A DNA stretch of 64,000 bases from Clostridia bacterium (GCA_017415805.1 JAFQEC010000029.1:1-64000); one strand, 5' to 3'. Positions 25,267-33,281 are shown, numbered from the stretch's first letter. Notes: generated by a model from the sequence alone, not told the origin. Translations and numbers: made by a program.

Positions 25267-25294
25267 ATGTTATAGGCGTTGTTTGGGTTGTCAA
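25267..25294 (-). promoter_or_regulatory. Candidate promoter of the four-helix-bundle gene
   Basis: Minus strand TTGACA, 16-bp spacer, TAACAT; the -35 begins right after the last unit of the hairpin array. Confidence 0.5.
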
Positions 25295-25303
25295 AACGAT
25301 GCA

Positions 25304-25461
25304 TCGCCTGTGGCGACATGATGCATTTGCTTTGCAAATATGATGTTGCTGCACTTTGTGTCGCAATGATGCGATGTTTGCCATAAAATGTGGCGAAGCC
25401 ACGCATCATTCGCGAAGCGAGCATCATTGGGCATAGCCCAACATCATTTGCCGCAGGCAAA
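25304..25461 (-). repeat. Array of about seven small hairpins with ATGATG/CATCAT linkers
   Basis: Short stems of unlike sequence but similar size: TTTGCC/GGCAAA (25447-25461), TGGGC/GCCCA (25428-25440), TCGC/GCGA (25410-25420), GTGGC/GCCAC (25390-25402), an imperfect TTGC-GCAC one (25346-25366), ATTTGC/GCAAAT (25325-25339), TCGCC/GGCGA (25304-25316). On the minus strand the linkers are AATGATG in the first half and CATCAT in the second half, so the linkers of the two halves are complementary. It lies between the tRNA-Val terminator and the promoter of the four-helix-bundle gene. Confidence 0.75.
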
Positions 25462-25470
25462 CATCATTGA

Positions 25471-25500
25471 AAAAAAGCACTGCTAATGCAGTGCTTTTTT
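25471..25500 (-). terminator. Terminator of tRNA-Val
   Basis: 13-bp stem AAAAAAGCACTGC with 4-nt loop and T run, starting 2 nt after the encoded CCA. Confidence 0.88.
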
Positions 25501-25502
25501 TC

Positions 25503-25579
25503 TGGTGGGGACAGTTGGGATCGAACCAATGACCTCATGCATGTCAAGCATGCGCTCTAACCAGCTGAGCTATGCCCCC
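25503..25579 (-). tRNA. tRNA-Val (anticodon GAC)
   Basis: Cloverleaf readable on the minus strand: acceptor GGGGGCA/TGTCCCC with one G-U pair, D arm AGCTCAGCTGGTTAGAGCG, anticodon stem CATGC/GCATG with loop TTGACAT (anticodon GAC), T arm ATTGG TTCGATC CCAAC, discriminator A and encoded CCA. GAC reads valine codon GUC (and GUU by wobble). Own promoter and terminator. Confidence 0.95.
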
Positions 25580-25609
25580 GTTTTGGCAGCGACTTGCGCC
25601 ACGAACGCT

Positions 25610-25638
25610 ATTATAGCACACCCCATGACAAAATGCAA
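25610..25638 (-). promoter_or_regulatory. Sigma-A promoter of tRNA-Val
   Basis: Minus strand TTGCAT, 17-bp spacer ending TGC, TATAAT, 31 nt before the tRNA. Confidence 0.82.
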
Positions 25639-25863
25639 GCCCTTTTTTCACTTTTTCCAAAAAAAGTTTAACAAAGAGCGCGCTTCACGCGTGTGCGCGC
25701 CCGCGCGTTTACAAAATGTTAACATTCTATTTTTTGAAAAGCCGCGCAAAACTGTGCAATTTGTGGTAAAATTATGGTAAACTGGGGAAGAAGGTTTTGT
25801 ATTTGATGTTTTGCACAAAAATCCTCTTTCCACTCCCATTAGCAACAGGAACGGAGGTTGTTT
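25639..25863. other. Leader region of the decarboxylase operon
   Basis: Gene-free. Two weak -10-like boxes (TGGTAAAAT near 25768 and TGGTAAACT near 25780) could start the operon; neither has a good -35. GGAGG at 25851 is the ribosome site. Nothing else recognised. Confidence 0.4.
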
Positions 25864-27204
25864 ATGAAGGAAACGATCCTGGCGGGAAAGGCGCGCCTGA
25901 CCGCGTTTTTTGACGCCGCTACCTTTGTGGAGCTCAATGCCCACATGCGCCGCGCGAGCGATATTTCCGAGAACGAGGGTGTCGTTTGCGGCTACGGTGC
26001 GCTGGACGGACGCTTGGTGTTTGCCTTTGCGCAGGACGCCTCGGCCATGAAGGGCGCGCTGGACGGCCGCCACGCCGAGAAGATCGCCGCGCTCTACGCC
26101 AAGGCTTTGAGCGTGGGCGCACCCGTGGTCGGTTTTTTTGACTGCGCGGGCGCAGTTGTGTTTGAGGGTGCTGCGGCACTCTCGGGCTACGGCAAGCTAC
26201 TTGCCACCGTGGCATCCGCCTCGGGCGTGATCCCGCAGATCGCCGTGATCGACGGTGTTTGTGCGGGTACGATGGCGGCCGTCGCCGCACTCTTTGATTT
26301 CACGGTCTTGAGCAACGAAAGCAAGCTGTATGTCGGCTCGCCCACGCAGCTGGGGGATGCCGTAGCCACCGCCGCCTATGCGGCCGAGAAGCGCGGTGTC
26401 GCCCTTGTGGCGGACGACACGGCTCAGGCCGTACGTACACTGCTGTCCTATCTGCCCGATCACTGTGCGAGCGGCGCGCCAAACACCGCCCTCGACGATG
26501 CCAACCGCGCCGTCGCGCTCGCGGATTACACCGATGCCGCCACCGCGTTGAACGCCGTGGTGGATCAAGGAACTCTGCTTGCCTTGTACGAGGGAATTGC
26601 CCCCAATGTCAAGATCGGCCTTGCCCGTATGGGCGGTGCCCCCGCGGCCGTGCTTGCTATTGACGGTGAGTTGACGGTTGCCGCGCTGTCCAAGATGCGC
26701 AATCTCGTTTCGTTTGCCGATGCCTTTGCGCTTCCCGTCATGTCGCTTGTGAACTGCGAGGGGCTTGCCACCTCGGCCGAGGATGAGCCGCGCCTTGCCG
26801 CAGCCATGGCCGATCTTGCACTCGTGCTTGCAAAGAGCACAGCCCCCCGCGTCACCGCGATCGTGGGTGCGGCCATCGGCGCAGGGTTCCTCTTTGGCGG
26901 AGCAAAGGAGCTGGGCGCAGACCTTGTACTGGCGCTTCCCGGTGCAGAGATTGCAGCACTCACCGCGCCTGCCGCCGTGGCGTTCCTCTGGAACGACCGC
27001 ATCACGGGGGAGATAAGCCGCGCCGATCTGGAAAAGGAATGGACACGCACCGTGGCAACCCCCGAGAACGCGGCTGCCACAGGCGCGATCGACGATATCG
27101 TAGCCCCTGCCGAGCTGCGTGCGCGCCTGATCGCCGCACTTTATATGCTTGAAGGCAAGGCAAACGGTGCACCCGTGCGTCGCCACGCCGTTCGCCCGAT
27201 GTAA
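25864..27204 (+). CDS. Carboxyltransferase of the MmdA/PccB (12S) type, divergent
   Basis: 446 residues with the two crotonase-like halves of acyl-CoA carboxyltransferases (methylmalonyl-CoA decarboxylase alpha, propionyl-CoA carboxylase beta, transcarboxylase 12S). N half: GVVCGYGALDGRLVFAFAQD, ASGVIPQIAVIDGVCAGTMA; C half: FADAFALPVMSLVNCEGL, KELGADLVLALPGAEIAAL. It is about 60 residues shorter than usual and several hallmarks are altered: the DSGGARIQEG-like segment reads DCAGAVVFEG, and the CAGGAVYSPA oxyanion segment reads CAGTMAAVAA. First gene of the operon; ATG at 25864 follows GGAGG (TTG two codons earlier rejected). Substrate not certain; could bind a short acyl-CoA or act with OadA as a transcarboxylase part. 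Confidence 0.78.
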   Translation: MKETILAGKARLTAFFDAATFVELNAHMRRASDISENEGVVCGYGALDGRLVFAFAQDASAMKGALDGRHAEKIAALYAKALSVGAPVVGFFDCAGAVVFEGAAALSGYGKLLATVASASGVIPQIAVIDGVCAGTMAAVAALFDFTVLSNESKLYVGSPTQLGDAVATAAYAAEKRGVALVADDTAQAVRTLLSYLPDHCASGAPNTALDDANRAVALADYTDAATALNAVVDQGTLLALYEGIAPNVKIGLARMGGAPAAVLAIDGELTVAALSKMRNLVSFADAFALPVMSLVNCEGLATSAEDEPRLAAAMADLALVLAKSTAPRVTAIVGAAIGAGFLFGGAKELGADLVLALPGAEIAALTAPAAVAFLWNDRITGEISRADLEKEWTRTVATPENAAATGAIDDIVAPAELRARLIAALYMLEGKANGAPVRRHAVRPM

Positions 27205-27216
27205 AGAGGTGCTGCA

Positions 27217-27567
27217 ATGATGAATACGCTTTTACAGGCAACCGCCATGTCCTTCGGTGAGCGCGCTGCGTACGCAGGTAAAATGGTGCTGATCGGTATG
27301 GGTGCGGTGTTTGGCTCGCTTGCCATTCTGTGGCTGGCGCTCGTGCTGTTCCGCCTGCTCGTTGCGCGCGACAGCAAGAAAGAGAGTACCCCCACCCCGC
27401 CTTCCGCAAAAGAGGGAACACTCGTCGCACAACCGACGGCACCCGAGCAGGATGGTGCCGTTGTGGCCGCCATCACCGCGGCGGTCGCCGCAACCCTTGC
27501 CGCCGAGAACGGCGGTGTCGCACCCGCCTTCCGCGTGGTATCCTTCCGCCGTGTCGGCAAGCAATAA
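27217..27567 (+). CDS. oadG: OadG-type gamma subunit of Na+-pumping decarboxylase
   Basis: 116 residues: one membrane helix near residues 18-47 (KMVLIGMGAVFGSLAILWLA), then a flexible Ala/Pro/Thr-rich cytosolic tail. In oxaloacetate and methylmalonyl-CoA decarboxylases this subunit holds the complex together and its C-terminus contacts the alpha subunit. 12 nt after the carboxyltransferase gene. Confidence 0.82.
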   Translation: MMNTLLQATAMSFGERAAYAGKMVLIGMGAVFGSLAILWLALVLFRLLVARDSKKESTPTPPSAKEGTLVAQPTAPEQDGAVVAAITAAVAATLAAENGGVAPAFRVVSFRRVGKQ

Positions 27568-27588
27568 AAGAAAGGTCAGGTAAAAACC

Positions 27589-27957
27589 ATGAAAAGATAT
27601 CAGATCACCGTGAACGGTGTTGCATATGACGTCACCGTAGAGGAGCTTGCAGGCGCGCCTGCCGCTTCCGTTTCTCCCACACCCGTCGCCCCCGTTGCGA
27701 CACCCGCCCCTGCGGCAGTCGCTCCCGCCCCTGCGCCCGCAGGCGGCACGCCCGTGAACTCCCCCATGCCCGGCACGATCCTGCGTGTGAACGTCAAGGT
27801 CGGCGACACGGTAAAGAACGGCGACGTTCTGATGGTGCTGGAGGCCATGAAGATGGAGAACGACATCTGCGCCCCCTGTGACGGCACGGTTGCGGCCGTG
27901 GCGGTCGCGCAGGGCGCGGCCGTCACCACCGACGCGCTTCTTTTGACGCTTGCTTAA
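27589..27957 (+). CDS. Biotin carrier protein (1.3S / BCCP-like)
   Basis: 122 residues: N-terminal short strand region, an Ala-Pro linker (residues about 25-55), and a biotinyl domain with NSPMPGTI and the biotin attachment motif EAMKMEND; the target Lys is at about residue 86. It shuttles CO2 between the carboxyltransferase(s) and the OadB pump. Standalone, because OadA here lacks its own biotin domain. Confidence 0.93.
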   Translation: MKRYQITVNGVAYDVTVEELAGAPAASVSPTPVAPVATPAPAAVAPAPAPAGGTPVNSPMPGTILRVNVKVGDTVKNGDVLMVLEAMKMENDICAPCDGTVAAVAVAQGAAVTTDALLLTLA

Positions 27958-27974
27958 CGTAAGGAAGGTTCTCT

Positions 27975-29156
27975 ATGCTCGATAGTATTCAGAACTTTTT
28001 GGAGAGCACGGGCATCGCGCGGCTCTTTGGAAACAGCGATTGGTGGCAGACCGCGGTCATGTTTGTGATCTCTGCGGTGCTGATCTACCTTGCCGTTGCG
28101 AAGGGCTACGAGCCCTTGCTGCTGCTACCGATCGCGGTTGGCATGCTGCTCACCAACCTGCCCGGTGCGGGGCTGTTCCACCCCGACATGTTCATCGGCG
28201 CGGCAGAGGTCAACTTCGGTGACGTTCTGCACCACGGTGGCTTGATCGATCTCTTGTATCTGGGCGTCAAGCTCGGCATCTATCCGTCGCTGATCTTCAT
28301 CGGCATCGGTGCGATGACCGATTTCAGCCCTCTGATCGCAAACCCCAAGAGCCTGATCATCGGTGCGGGCGCACAGCTCGGCGTGTTCGTGGCCTTTGCC
28401 TTCGCGCTCATGACGGGCCTTTTCACCCCGCAGGAGGCGGCGGCCATCGGCATCATCGGCGGCGCGGACGGCCCCACGGCCATTCTCGTCACCAAGACCC
28501 TCGCGCCGCAGCTGCTGGGTGCGATCGCGATCGCGGCGTACAGCTATATGGCGCTGATCCCGATCATTCAGCCCCCCTTTATGCGCCTGCTCACCACCGA
28601 ATCCGAGCGCAAGATCCGCATGACCAATCTGCGCAAGGTTTCCACGGTGGAGAAGGTCTGCTTCCCGATCCTTGTCACCTTCATCGTGGCCATGATCGTG
28701 CCCGATGCCGTGCCGCTGGTCGGATGCCTGATGTTCGGTAATCTGCTCAACGTCAGCGGTGTGACCGACCGCCTTTCCAAGACCGCGCAAAACGAGCTCA
28801 TCAATATTGTCACGATCCTGCTCGGCATCAGCGTGGGTGCAACGGCAACGGCGGCAAACTTCCTCAGCGTCCAGACGCTGGCGATCATCGCCTGTGGCCT
28901 TGCCGCCTTCTGCGTTTCGACCTGCGGCGGCCTGCTGACCGCAAAGATCATGTGCATCGTAACGGGCGGAAAGATCAATCCTCTGATCGGCTCGGCAGGT
29001 GTGTCGGCCGTGCCGATGGCGGCGCGCGTGGCACAGCGTGAGGGGCAGAAGGCCGACCCGGGCAACTTCCTGCTCATGCACGCAATGGGCCCCAACGTGG
29101 CAGGCGTCATCGGCTCTGCCGTGGCGGCAGGTGTATTCCTGTCGTGGAATTTTTAA
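27975..29156 (+). CDS. oadB: Na+-translocating decarboxylase beta subunit
   Basis: 393-residue integral membrane subunit that decarboxylates carboxybiotin and exports Na+. Nine or so membrane helices; the signature GGADGPTAI with the essential Asp, and NFGDVLHHGG, SLIFIGIGAMTDF and GVSAVPMAARVAQ are typical of OadB/MmdB/GcdB. It generates a sodium gradient from decarboxylation in anaerobes. Confidence 0.95.
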   Translation: MLDSIQNFLESTGIARLFGNSDWWQTAVMFVISAVLIYLAVAKGYEPLLLLPIAVGMLLTNLPGAGLFHPDMFIGAAEVNFGDVLHHGGLIDLLYLGVKLGIYPSLIFIGIGAMTDFSPLIANPKSLIIGAGAQLGVFVAFAFALMTGLFTPQEAAAIGIIGGADGPTAILVTKTLAPQLLGAIAIAAYSYMALIPIIQPPFMRLLTTESERKIRMTNLRKVSTVEKVCFPILVTFIVAMIVPDAVPLVGCLMFGNLLNVSGVTDRLSKTAQNELINIVTILLGISVGATATAANFLSVQTLAIIACGLAAFCVSTCGGLLTAKIMCIVTGGKINPLIGSAGVSAVPMAARVAQREGQKADPGNFLLMHAMGPNVAGVIGSAVAAGVFLSWNF

Positions 29157-29168
29157 GTGAGGTAAGCT

Positions 29169-30566
29169 ATGGCTAATGTGAAAATTACCGAAACCGTTTT
29201 GCGTGACTCGCATCAGTCTTTGATCGCCACGCGCATGACCACCGAGGAGATGCTCCCGATCCTGGAGACGATGGATGCCGTCGGCTACCATTCGCTCGAG
29301 GCATGGGGCGGCGCGACCTTTGATGCCTGTCTGCGCTTTCTGAGTGAGGATCCGTGGGAGCGCTTGCGCAAGATCCGCGACAAGGTGAAGAACACCAAGC
29401 TGCAAATGCTCTTCCGCGGTCAGAATATCCTTGGCTACCGCCATTATTCCGATGACGTGGTGTCTTATTTCGTGGAAAAGTCGATCGCCAACGGCATCGA
29501 CATCATCCGTATCTTTGACGCGCTCAACGACCCCCGCAACCTCAAAACCGCCATCGACGCGACCAAGCGCGAAAAGGGCCACGTGCAGGCGGCGTTCTCC
29601 TATACCACGGGCCCCGGCTACACGCTGGAATACTATGCGAAGTACGCCAAGCAGCTCGAGGAGATGGGCGCGGATTCGATCTGCATCAAGGATATGGCAG
29701 GTCTGCTCAAGCCCTTTGAGGCCTATGATCTTGTCAAGGCACTCAAGGAGTCGGTGAAGCTCCCCATTCAGCTGCACACCCACGCCACCGCAGGCCTTGC
29801 GTCGATGACGCTGCTCAAGGCCGCCGAGGCGGGCGTTGACGTGATCGACACGGCGATCTCGCCTTTGTCAATGGGCACCTCACAGCCCCCCACAGAGGCG
29901 ATCGTGGCGGCGCTTGCGGGCACGCCGTACGACACGGGCATCGACCTTGCCAAGCTCGATACCGTGACGCGCTATTTCGCCCCCTTGCGCGAGAAATATC
30001 TCGAGGAAGGTCTATTGAACGTCAAGGCGCTGAAGGTGGACGTCAACGCGCTGCTCTACCAGGTTCCGGGCGGCATGCTCTCCAACCTGATGCGCCAGCT
30101 TGCCGAGGCAGGGAAGTCCGACCAGCTCCCCGAGGTGCTGGCCGAGGTTCCGCGCGTGCGCGCTGACATCGGGTATCCCCCTCTTGTCACGCCGTCCTCG
30201 CAGATCGTGGGCACGCAGGCCGTGCTCAACGTCATCGGCGGCGAGCGCTACAAGATGGTCACCAAGGAGTTCAAGGGCGTTGTGCGCGGCGAGTACGGCA
30301 AAACGCCGATGCCCATCGACCCCGCCTTCGTCAAGAAGATCATCGGTGACGAGCAGCCCATCACCTGCCGCCCCGCAGACCGTCTTGCCCCCGAGCTGGA
30401 TGCTCTGCGCGCCAAGATCACAGGCTATATCGAGCAGGATGAGGACGTGCTCTCCTATGCGCTCTTTGAGCAGGTCGCCATCAAGTTCTTTGAGGCACGA
30501 AAGGCCAAAAAATACGGCATTGATGCCGAATCCGCGGACGCCACACTCGGCGTGCATGCGGTCTGA
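29169..30566 (+). CDS. oadA: Oxaloacetate decarboxylase alpha / transcarboxylase 5S-type carboxyltransferase
   Basis: 465 residues: DRE-TIM-barrel carboxyltransferase domain with VLRDSHQSL, metal ligands in LHTH, the carbamylated Lys in ICIKDMAG, and the PYC_OADA C-terminal helical domain (QVPGGMLSNL, GKTPMPID). There is no C-terminal biotin domain, matching the separate carrier gene. It uses oxaloacetate/pyruvate. Together with the 12S-like subunit it gives an operon with two different carboxyltransferases on one carrier. Confidence 0.93.
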   Translation: MANVKITETVLRDSHQSLIATRMTTEEMLPILETMDAVGYHSLEAWGGATFDACLRFLSEDPWERLRKIRDKVKNTKLQMLFRGQNILGYRHYSDDVVSYFVEKSIANGIDIIRIFDALNDPRNLKTAIDATKREKGHVQAAFSYTTGPGYTLEYYAKYAKQLEEMGADSICIKDMAGLLKPFEAYDLVKALKESVKLPIQLHTHATAGLASMTLLKAAEAGVDVIDTAISPLSMGTSQPPTEAIVAALAGTPYDTGIDLAKLDTVTRYFAPLREKYLEEGLLNVKALKVDVNALLYQVPGGMLSNLMRQLAEAGKSDQLPEVLAEVPRVRADIGYPPLVTPSSQIVGTQAVLNVIGGERYKMVTKEFKGVVRGEYGKTPMPIDPAFVKKIIGDEQPITCRPADRLAPELDALRAKITGYIEQDEDVLSYALFEQVAIKFFEARKAKKYGIDAESADATLGVHAV

Positions 30567-30573
30567 CCGAACA

Positions 30574-30609
30574 AAAAGGGAGAGGATCCACACGGATCCT
30601 CTCCCTTTT
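30574..30609 (+). terminator. Terminator of the decarboxylase operon
   Basis: 16-bp stem AAAAGGGAGAGGATCC with ACAC loop and T run; it also faces the convergent alcohol dehydrogenase gene. Confidence 0.9.
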
Positions 30610-30626
30610 GCATGCCTGTGGGCACA

Positions 30627-31739
30627 TTATTTCTTTTTCAAGAACAGACGGCGGTAAATGTCGTACATCTCCTCGACCGAGAGCACGTAGGGGCTGTTGG
30701 TATAATTTCCCGCACCCTTGACCAGCTCCACGCGCCGTGCGATCTCCTGCTCGGTAAAGGAGAAGGAAACATCGGAAAGCCCCGTGAGCAGAGCCTTCAT
30801 CACGCGGGGCGTCGCGCCAATGGCCTCGGCAAAGGTGGCGATGCGTGCCTTTCCTTGCTCGGCTTTTTCGTTGTAGTCGATATAGTCGGCGGCAAAGGCC
30901 GCGCAGGCGCGCCCGTGGGGCACACCGTCGAGCAGCGTTAGGCTGTAGCCCAGCGGGTGCGGGAAGCCCGTGCCCGTCACGCTGATCGCCATGCCAGCCG
31001 CGCATGAGGCGGCCATGAGATCGTCCCGCATCTCGGGGCTAAAGGTGGCAGGGGATTGCGAGAGCACGTCCCAGATGCGTGCCGCCGCAAAGAGCGCAGC
31101 CCCCTCGGAAAAGGCGGAGCTTTTGGGTGAGAGGTAGGATTCCAGCGCGTGTGCAAAGGCGTCCAGTGCCGTGCTGATTGTGGTCTCGCGCGAGAGCGAT
31201 TCGGTGTAGCACGGATCGACGAAGGCCGTGCGAAACCAGGTATCGGCGGCCTTGAAGGTCTTTTTTCGCTCGCCGTCGGGCAGCGTCAGCACGCTGTACG
31301 GATTGGCCTCACTGCCCGTGCCTGCCGTTGTGGGAACGGCGACCAGGGGCAGGGTTGGATGGATGCGCTTGGCATCGTCGTAAAGATCCTTGGCCGAGAG
31401 CGTCGGGTTTGTGGCAAAGGCGGCAATTGCCTTGGCGGCATCCAGCGGTGAGCCGCCGCCGATGCCGATCACGAAGTCCACGCCCTCGCGCGCGGCCAGC
31501 GCTCCACCCTCAAGGCAGGTCAGGATGGGCGGATTTTCGGTCACGCGGTCAAAGATCACATAGGCAACGCCTGCACCGTCCAGCACGCGTGTAACGTCGT
31601 CCAGCGCGCCCGAGGCGCGTGCGCCGTTGCGGCCCGTGACGATCATGGCCTTTTTGCCAATCGTCAGATATGAGGGGTTTGCCATGATGACGCCGCGCCC
31701 GAACAGGACGCGGACGGGGAGATAAAAGGATGCTTGCAT
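30627..31739 (-). CDS. Iron-containing alcohol dehydrogenase
   Basis: 370 residues of the group III Fe-ADH family. NAD-binding GIGGGSPLDAAKAIA, PTTAGTGSEANPYSVLT, and the metal-site histidines in DAFAHALESYLS, FPHPLGYSLT and GVPHGRACA. Likely an alcohol/aldehyde oxidoreductase in fermentation; butanol dehydrogenase-like and 1,3-propanediol-like members share these motifs, so the substrate stays open. AAGGAG precedes the ATG; own promoter. Confidence 0.9.
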   Translation of the reverse strand: MQASFYLPVRVLFGRGVIMANPSYLTIGKKAMIVTGRNGARASGALDDVTRVLDGAGVAYVIFDRVTENPPILTCLEGGALAAREGVDFVIGIGGGSPLDAAKAIAAFATNPTLSAKDLYDDAKRIHPTLPLVAVPTTAGTGSEANPYSVLTLPDGERKKTFKAADTWFRTAFVDPCYTESLSRETTISTALDAFAHALESYLSPKSSAFSEGAALFAAARIWDVLSQSPATFSPEMRDDLMAASCAAGMAISVTGTGFPHPLGYSLTLLDGVPHGRACAAFAADYIDYNEKAEQGKARIATFAEAIGATPRVMKALLTGLSDVSFSFTEQEIARRVELVKGAGNYTNSPYVLSVEEMYDIYRRLFLKKK

Positions 31740-31783
31740 AAGGACTCCTTTCCCGCTGCTTGGCGGAGCTGAGATTTGCTATT

Positions 31784-31812
31784 ATTGTATCATAAAAGCA
31801 GGGAAAAGACAA
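31784..31812 (-). promoter_or_regulatory. Sigma-A promoter of the Fe-ADH gene
   Basis: Minus strand TTGTCT, 17-bp spacer ending TGA, TACAAT. Confidence 0.75.
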
Positions 31813-31902
31813 GTCCCATGTGCGCAAAATGTGTGTGCGCGGGGCGTTTTCGCACCTTTGCAAAAAACTTGCGAAATTCTTGCAAAATCCCGAAAAAAAT
31901 AT

Positions 31903-31931
31903 TTGCAATTCAAATAAAACTATGTTATAAT
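31903..31931 (+). promoter_or_regulatory. Sigma-A promoter of cdaA
   Basis: TTGCAA, 17-bp AT-rich spacer ending TGT, TATAAT; about 98 nt leader before the ATG. Confidence 0.82.
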
Positions 31932-32028
31932 AAAATAAATAACTGTATTTTGCCCAAAACGGCTCTGCCGCGGGCGAGAGAGAACGATTGTGCGGCAGAT
32001 TTGCCGCTCGACATATAGGAGTGCATAC

Positions 32029-32880
32029 ATGAAAGCTTTTTTTGACCGACTTTTTTCGGGTGGCTTGTCCGACGGGTATTTTAACCGTGCCTTTTCGGGC
32101 TTTGGTTGGCGCGACGTGCTGGACGTTCTGTGTCTGGCGCTGCTCTTTTTCGCGTTGTACCTGTTCGTGCGCGACCGCCGCGCAGGCAAGCTCTTTGTGG
32201 GTATTGCGGTCGTTTCCGCAGTATATTTCCTGAGCGTGCTGCTTGATATTTATGCCCTGCGTTATGTCTTCAGCGGCCTTTTCGGCTACGGCCTGATCGC
32301 CCTGCTTATCATTTTTCAGCCCGAGATCCGCGCGGCGATGGAGCGCATCGGCTCGATCCCGTTCCACGGCCTCAAAAGCATCGGTGTGGAGTCGCGCGAT
32401 CTGTCGCTCTCTCCGACGGCTGTGGAGCACATCGTGGACGCAGTGCAGGAAATGCACTTTTCCAAAACGGGCGCGCTGATCGTGATCGAGCGCTCCACGC
32501 GCATCGGCGAGTACATCCGTACGGGCACCACGCTCAATGCCGACCTTTCCTCGGAGCTGGTTCGGGCCATTTTCTTTGACAAGGCCCCCTTGCACGACGG
32601 GGCGGTGGTCATCCGCGGTGGCCGTGTGTATGCGGCGGGCTGCTATCTGCCCCTTTCGGAAAAGCCCGACATCTTTAAGGGTCTGGGCACCCGTCACCGC
32701 GCGGCGATCGGCCTCTCGGAGCAGAGTGACTCGATCATCATCGTGGTGTCGGAGGAGACGGGCATCATCTCGCTTGCCTATAAGGGTGAGCTCTTCCGCG
32801 ATTTCACCTCGGTCTCGCTTCGCGCCAAGCTGTTCGAGCTTTTGCGCAAGCAGGATGCCGAGGAAGAGAAGGAGGATTGA
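32029..32880 (+). CDS. cdaA: Diadenylate cyclase CdaA
   Basis: Membrane-bound enzyme joining two ATP into c-di-AMP, the regulator of K+/osmolyte balance and cell wall. 283 residues: three membrane helices in the first 100 residues (VLCLALLFFALYLFV and following), then the DAC domain with PLHDGAVV (Asp190) and TRHRAA (Arg222-His-Arg224), both intact. ATAGGAG lies before the ATG; the upstream in-frame codons lack a ribosome site. Followed 2 nt later by a CdaR-like gene, as in Bacillota generally, though glmM is absent here. Confidence 0.95.
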   Translation: MKAFFDRLFSGGLSDGYFNRAFSGFGWRDVLDVLCLALLFFALYLFVRDRRAGKLFVGIAVVSAVYFLSVLLDIYALRYVFSGLFGYGLIALLIIFQPEIRAAMERIGSIPFHGLKSIGVESRDLSLSPTAVEHIVDAVQEMHFSKTGALIVIERSTRIGEYIRTGTTLNADLSSELVRAIFFDKAPLHDGAVVIRGGRVYAAGCYLPLSEKPDIFKGLGTRHRAAIGLSEQSDSIIIVVSEETGIISLAYKGELFRDFTSVSLRAKLFELLRKQDAEEEKED

Positions 32881-32882
32881 CC

Positions 32883-33281
32883 GTGAATCGCAAGCATACG
32901 CTTCCCATACAGGAGGAAGAAACGAATACCAGCGGCGCATACGCCGTACACCGCAGTTGGCTTGTGGATATCGTTGCATTGGCCGTCTGCCTTTTGCTGG
33001 CACTGCTCATCTGGATCGTGGTGATGAATACCGAGGATACCGAGGAGCTCGCGCTCCGTGTGCTCGCACCGCAAGAGGGATATACCTATACGCTCTCGGT
33101 CGAGCAGCTTGAGGTCGAGGGCAAGACCGTGGATCTCAAGGCGGCAAAGAGCATCGGCGTGTGCATTCCGGGCCACGCATCGGGCACGTACGTGCTCGCC
33201 GAGGAGGATCTGGTGCTGCCCGAGGGGGTGCACCTGACCGCGCCGCTCACCGTGACGATCACGGTGCACCCGCAGGCATGA
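32883..33281 (+). CDS. Short CdaR/YbbR-like membrane-anchored protein
   Basis: 132 residues: a cytosolic N-terminus, one membrane helix (IVALAVCLLLALLIWIVVM, residues about 28-47), then a single beta-rich segment of about 80 residues with the strand pattern of one YbbR repeat (LRVLAPQEGYTYTLS ... VDLKAAKSIGV ... VTITVHPQA). Normal CdaR has three or four YbbR repeats and about 400 residues, so this is either a minimal form or a degraded one. GTG at 32883 is 8 nt after AAGGAGG. Position after cdaA supports the assignment. Its stop overlaps the next start (ATGA). Confidence 0.65.
   Translation: MNRKHTLPIQEEETNTSGAYAVHRSWLVDIVALAVCLLLALLIWIVVMNTEDTEELALRVLAPQEGYTYTLSVEQLEVEGKTVDLKAAKSIGVCIPGHASGTYVLAEEDLVLPEGVHLTAPLTVTITVHPQA

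Noticed and set aside
24891-25460. 189-codon version of the four-helix-bundle gene
   Set aside because: The extra N-terminus is a read-through of the hairpin array and promoter; GTG at 25247 has a proper ribosome site and gives family length.
25304-25461. Possible CRISPR array
   Set aside because: No constant direct repeat and no spacers of even length; units are small palindromes with short linkers, and no cas gene is present.
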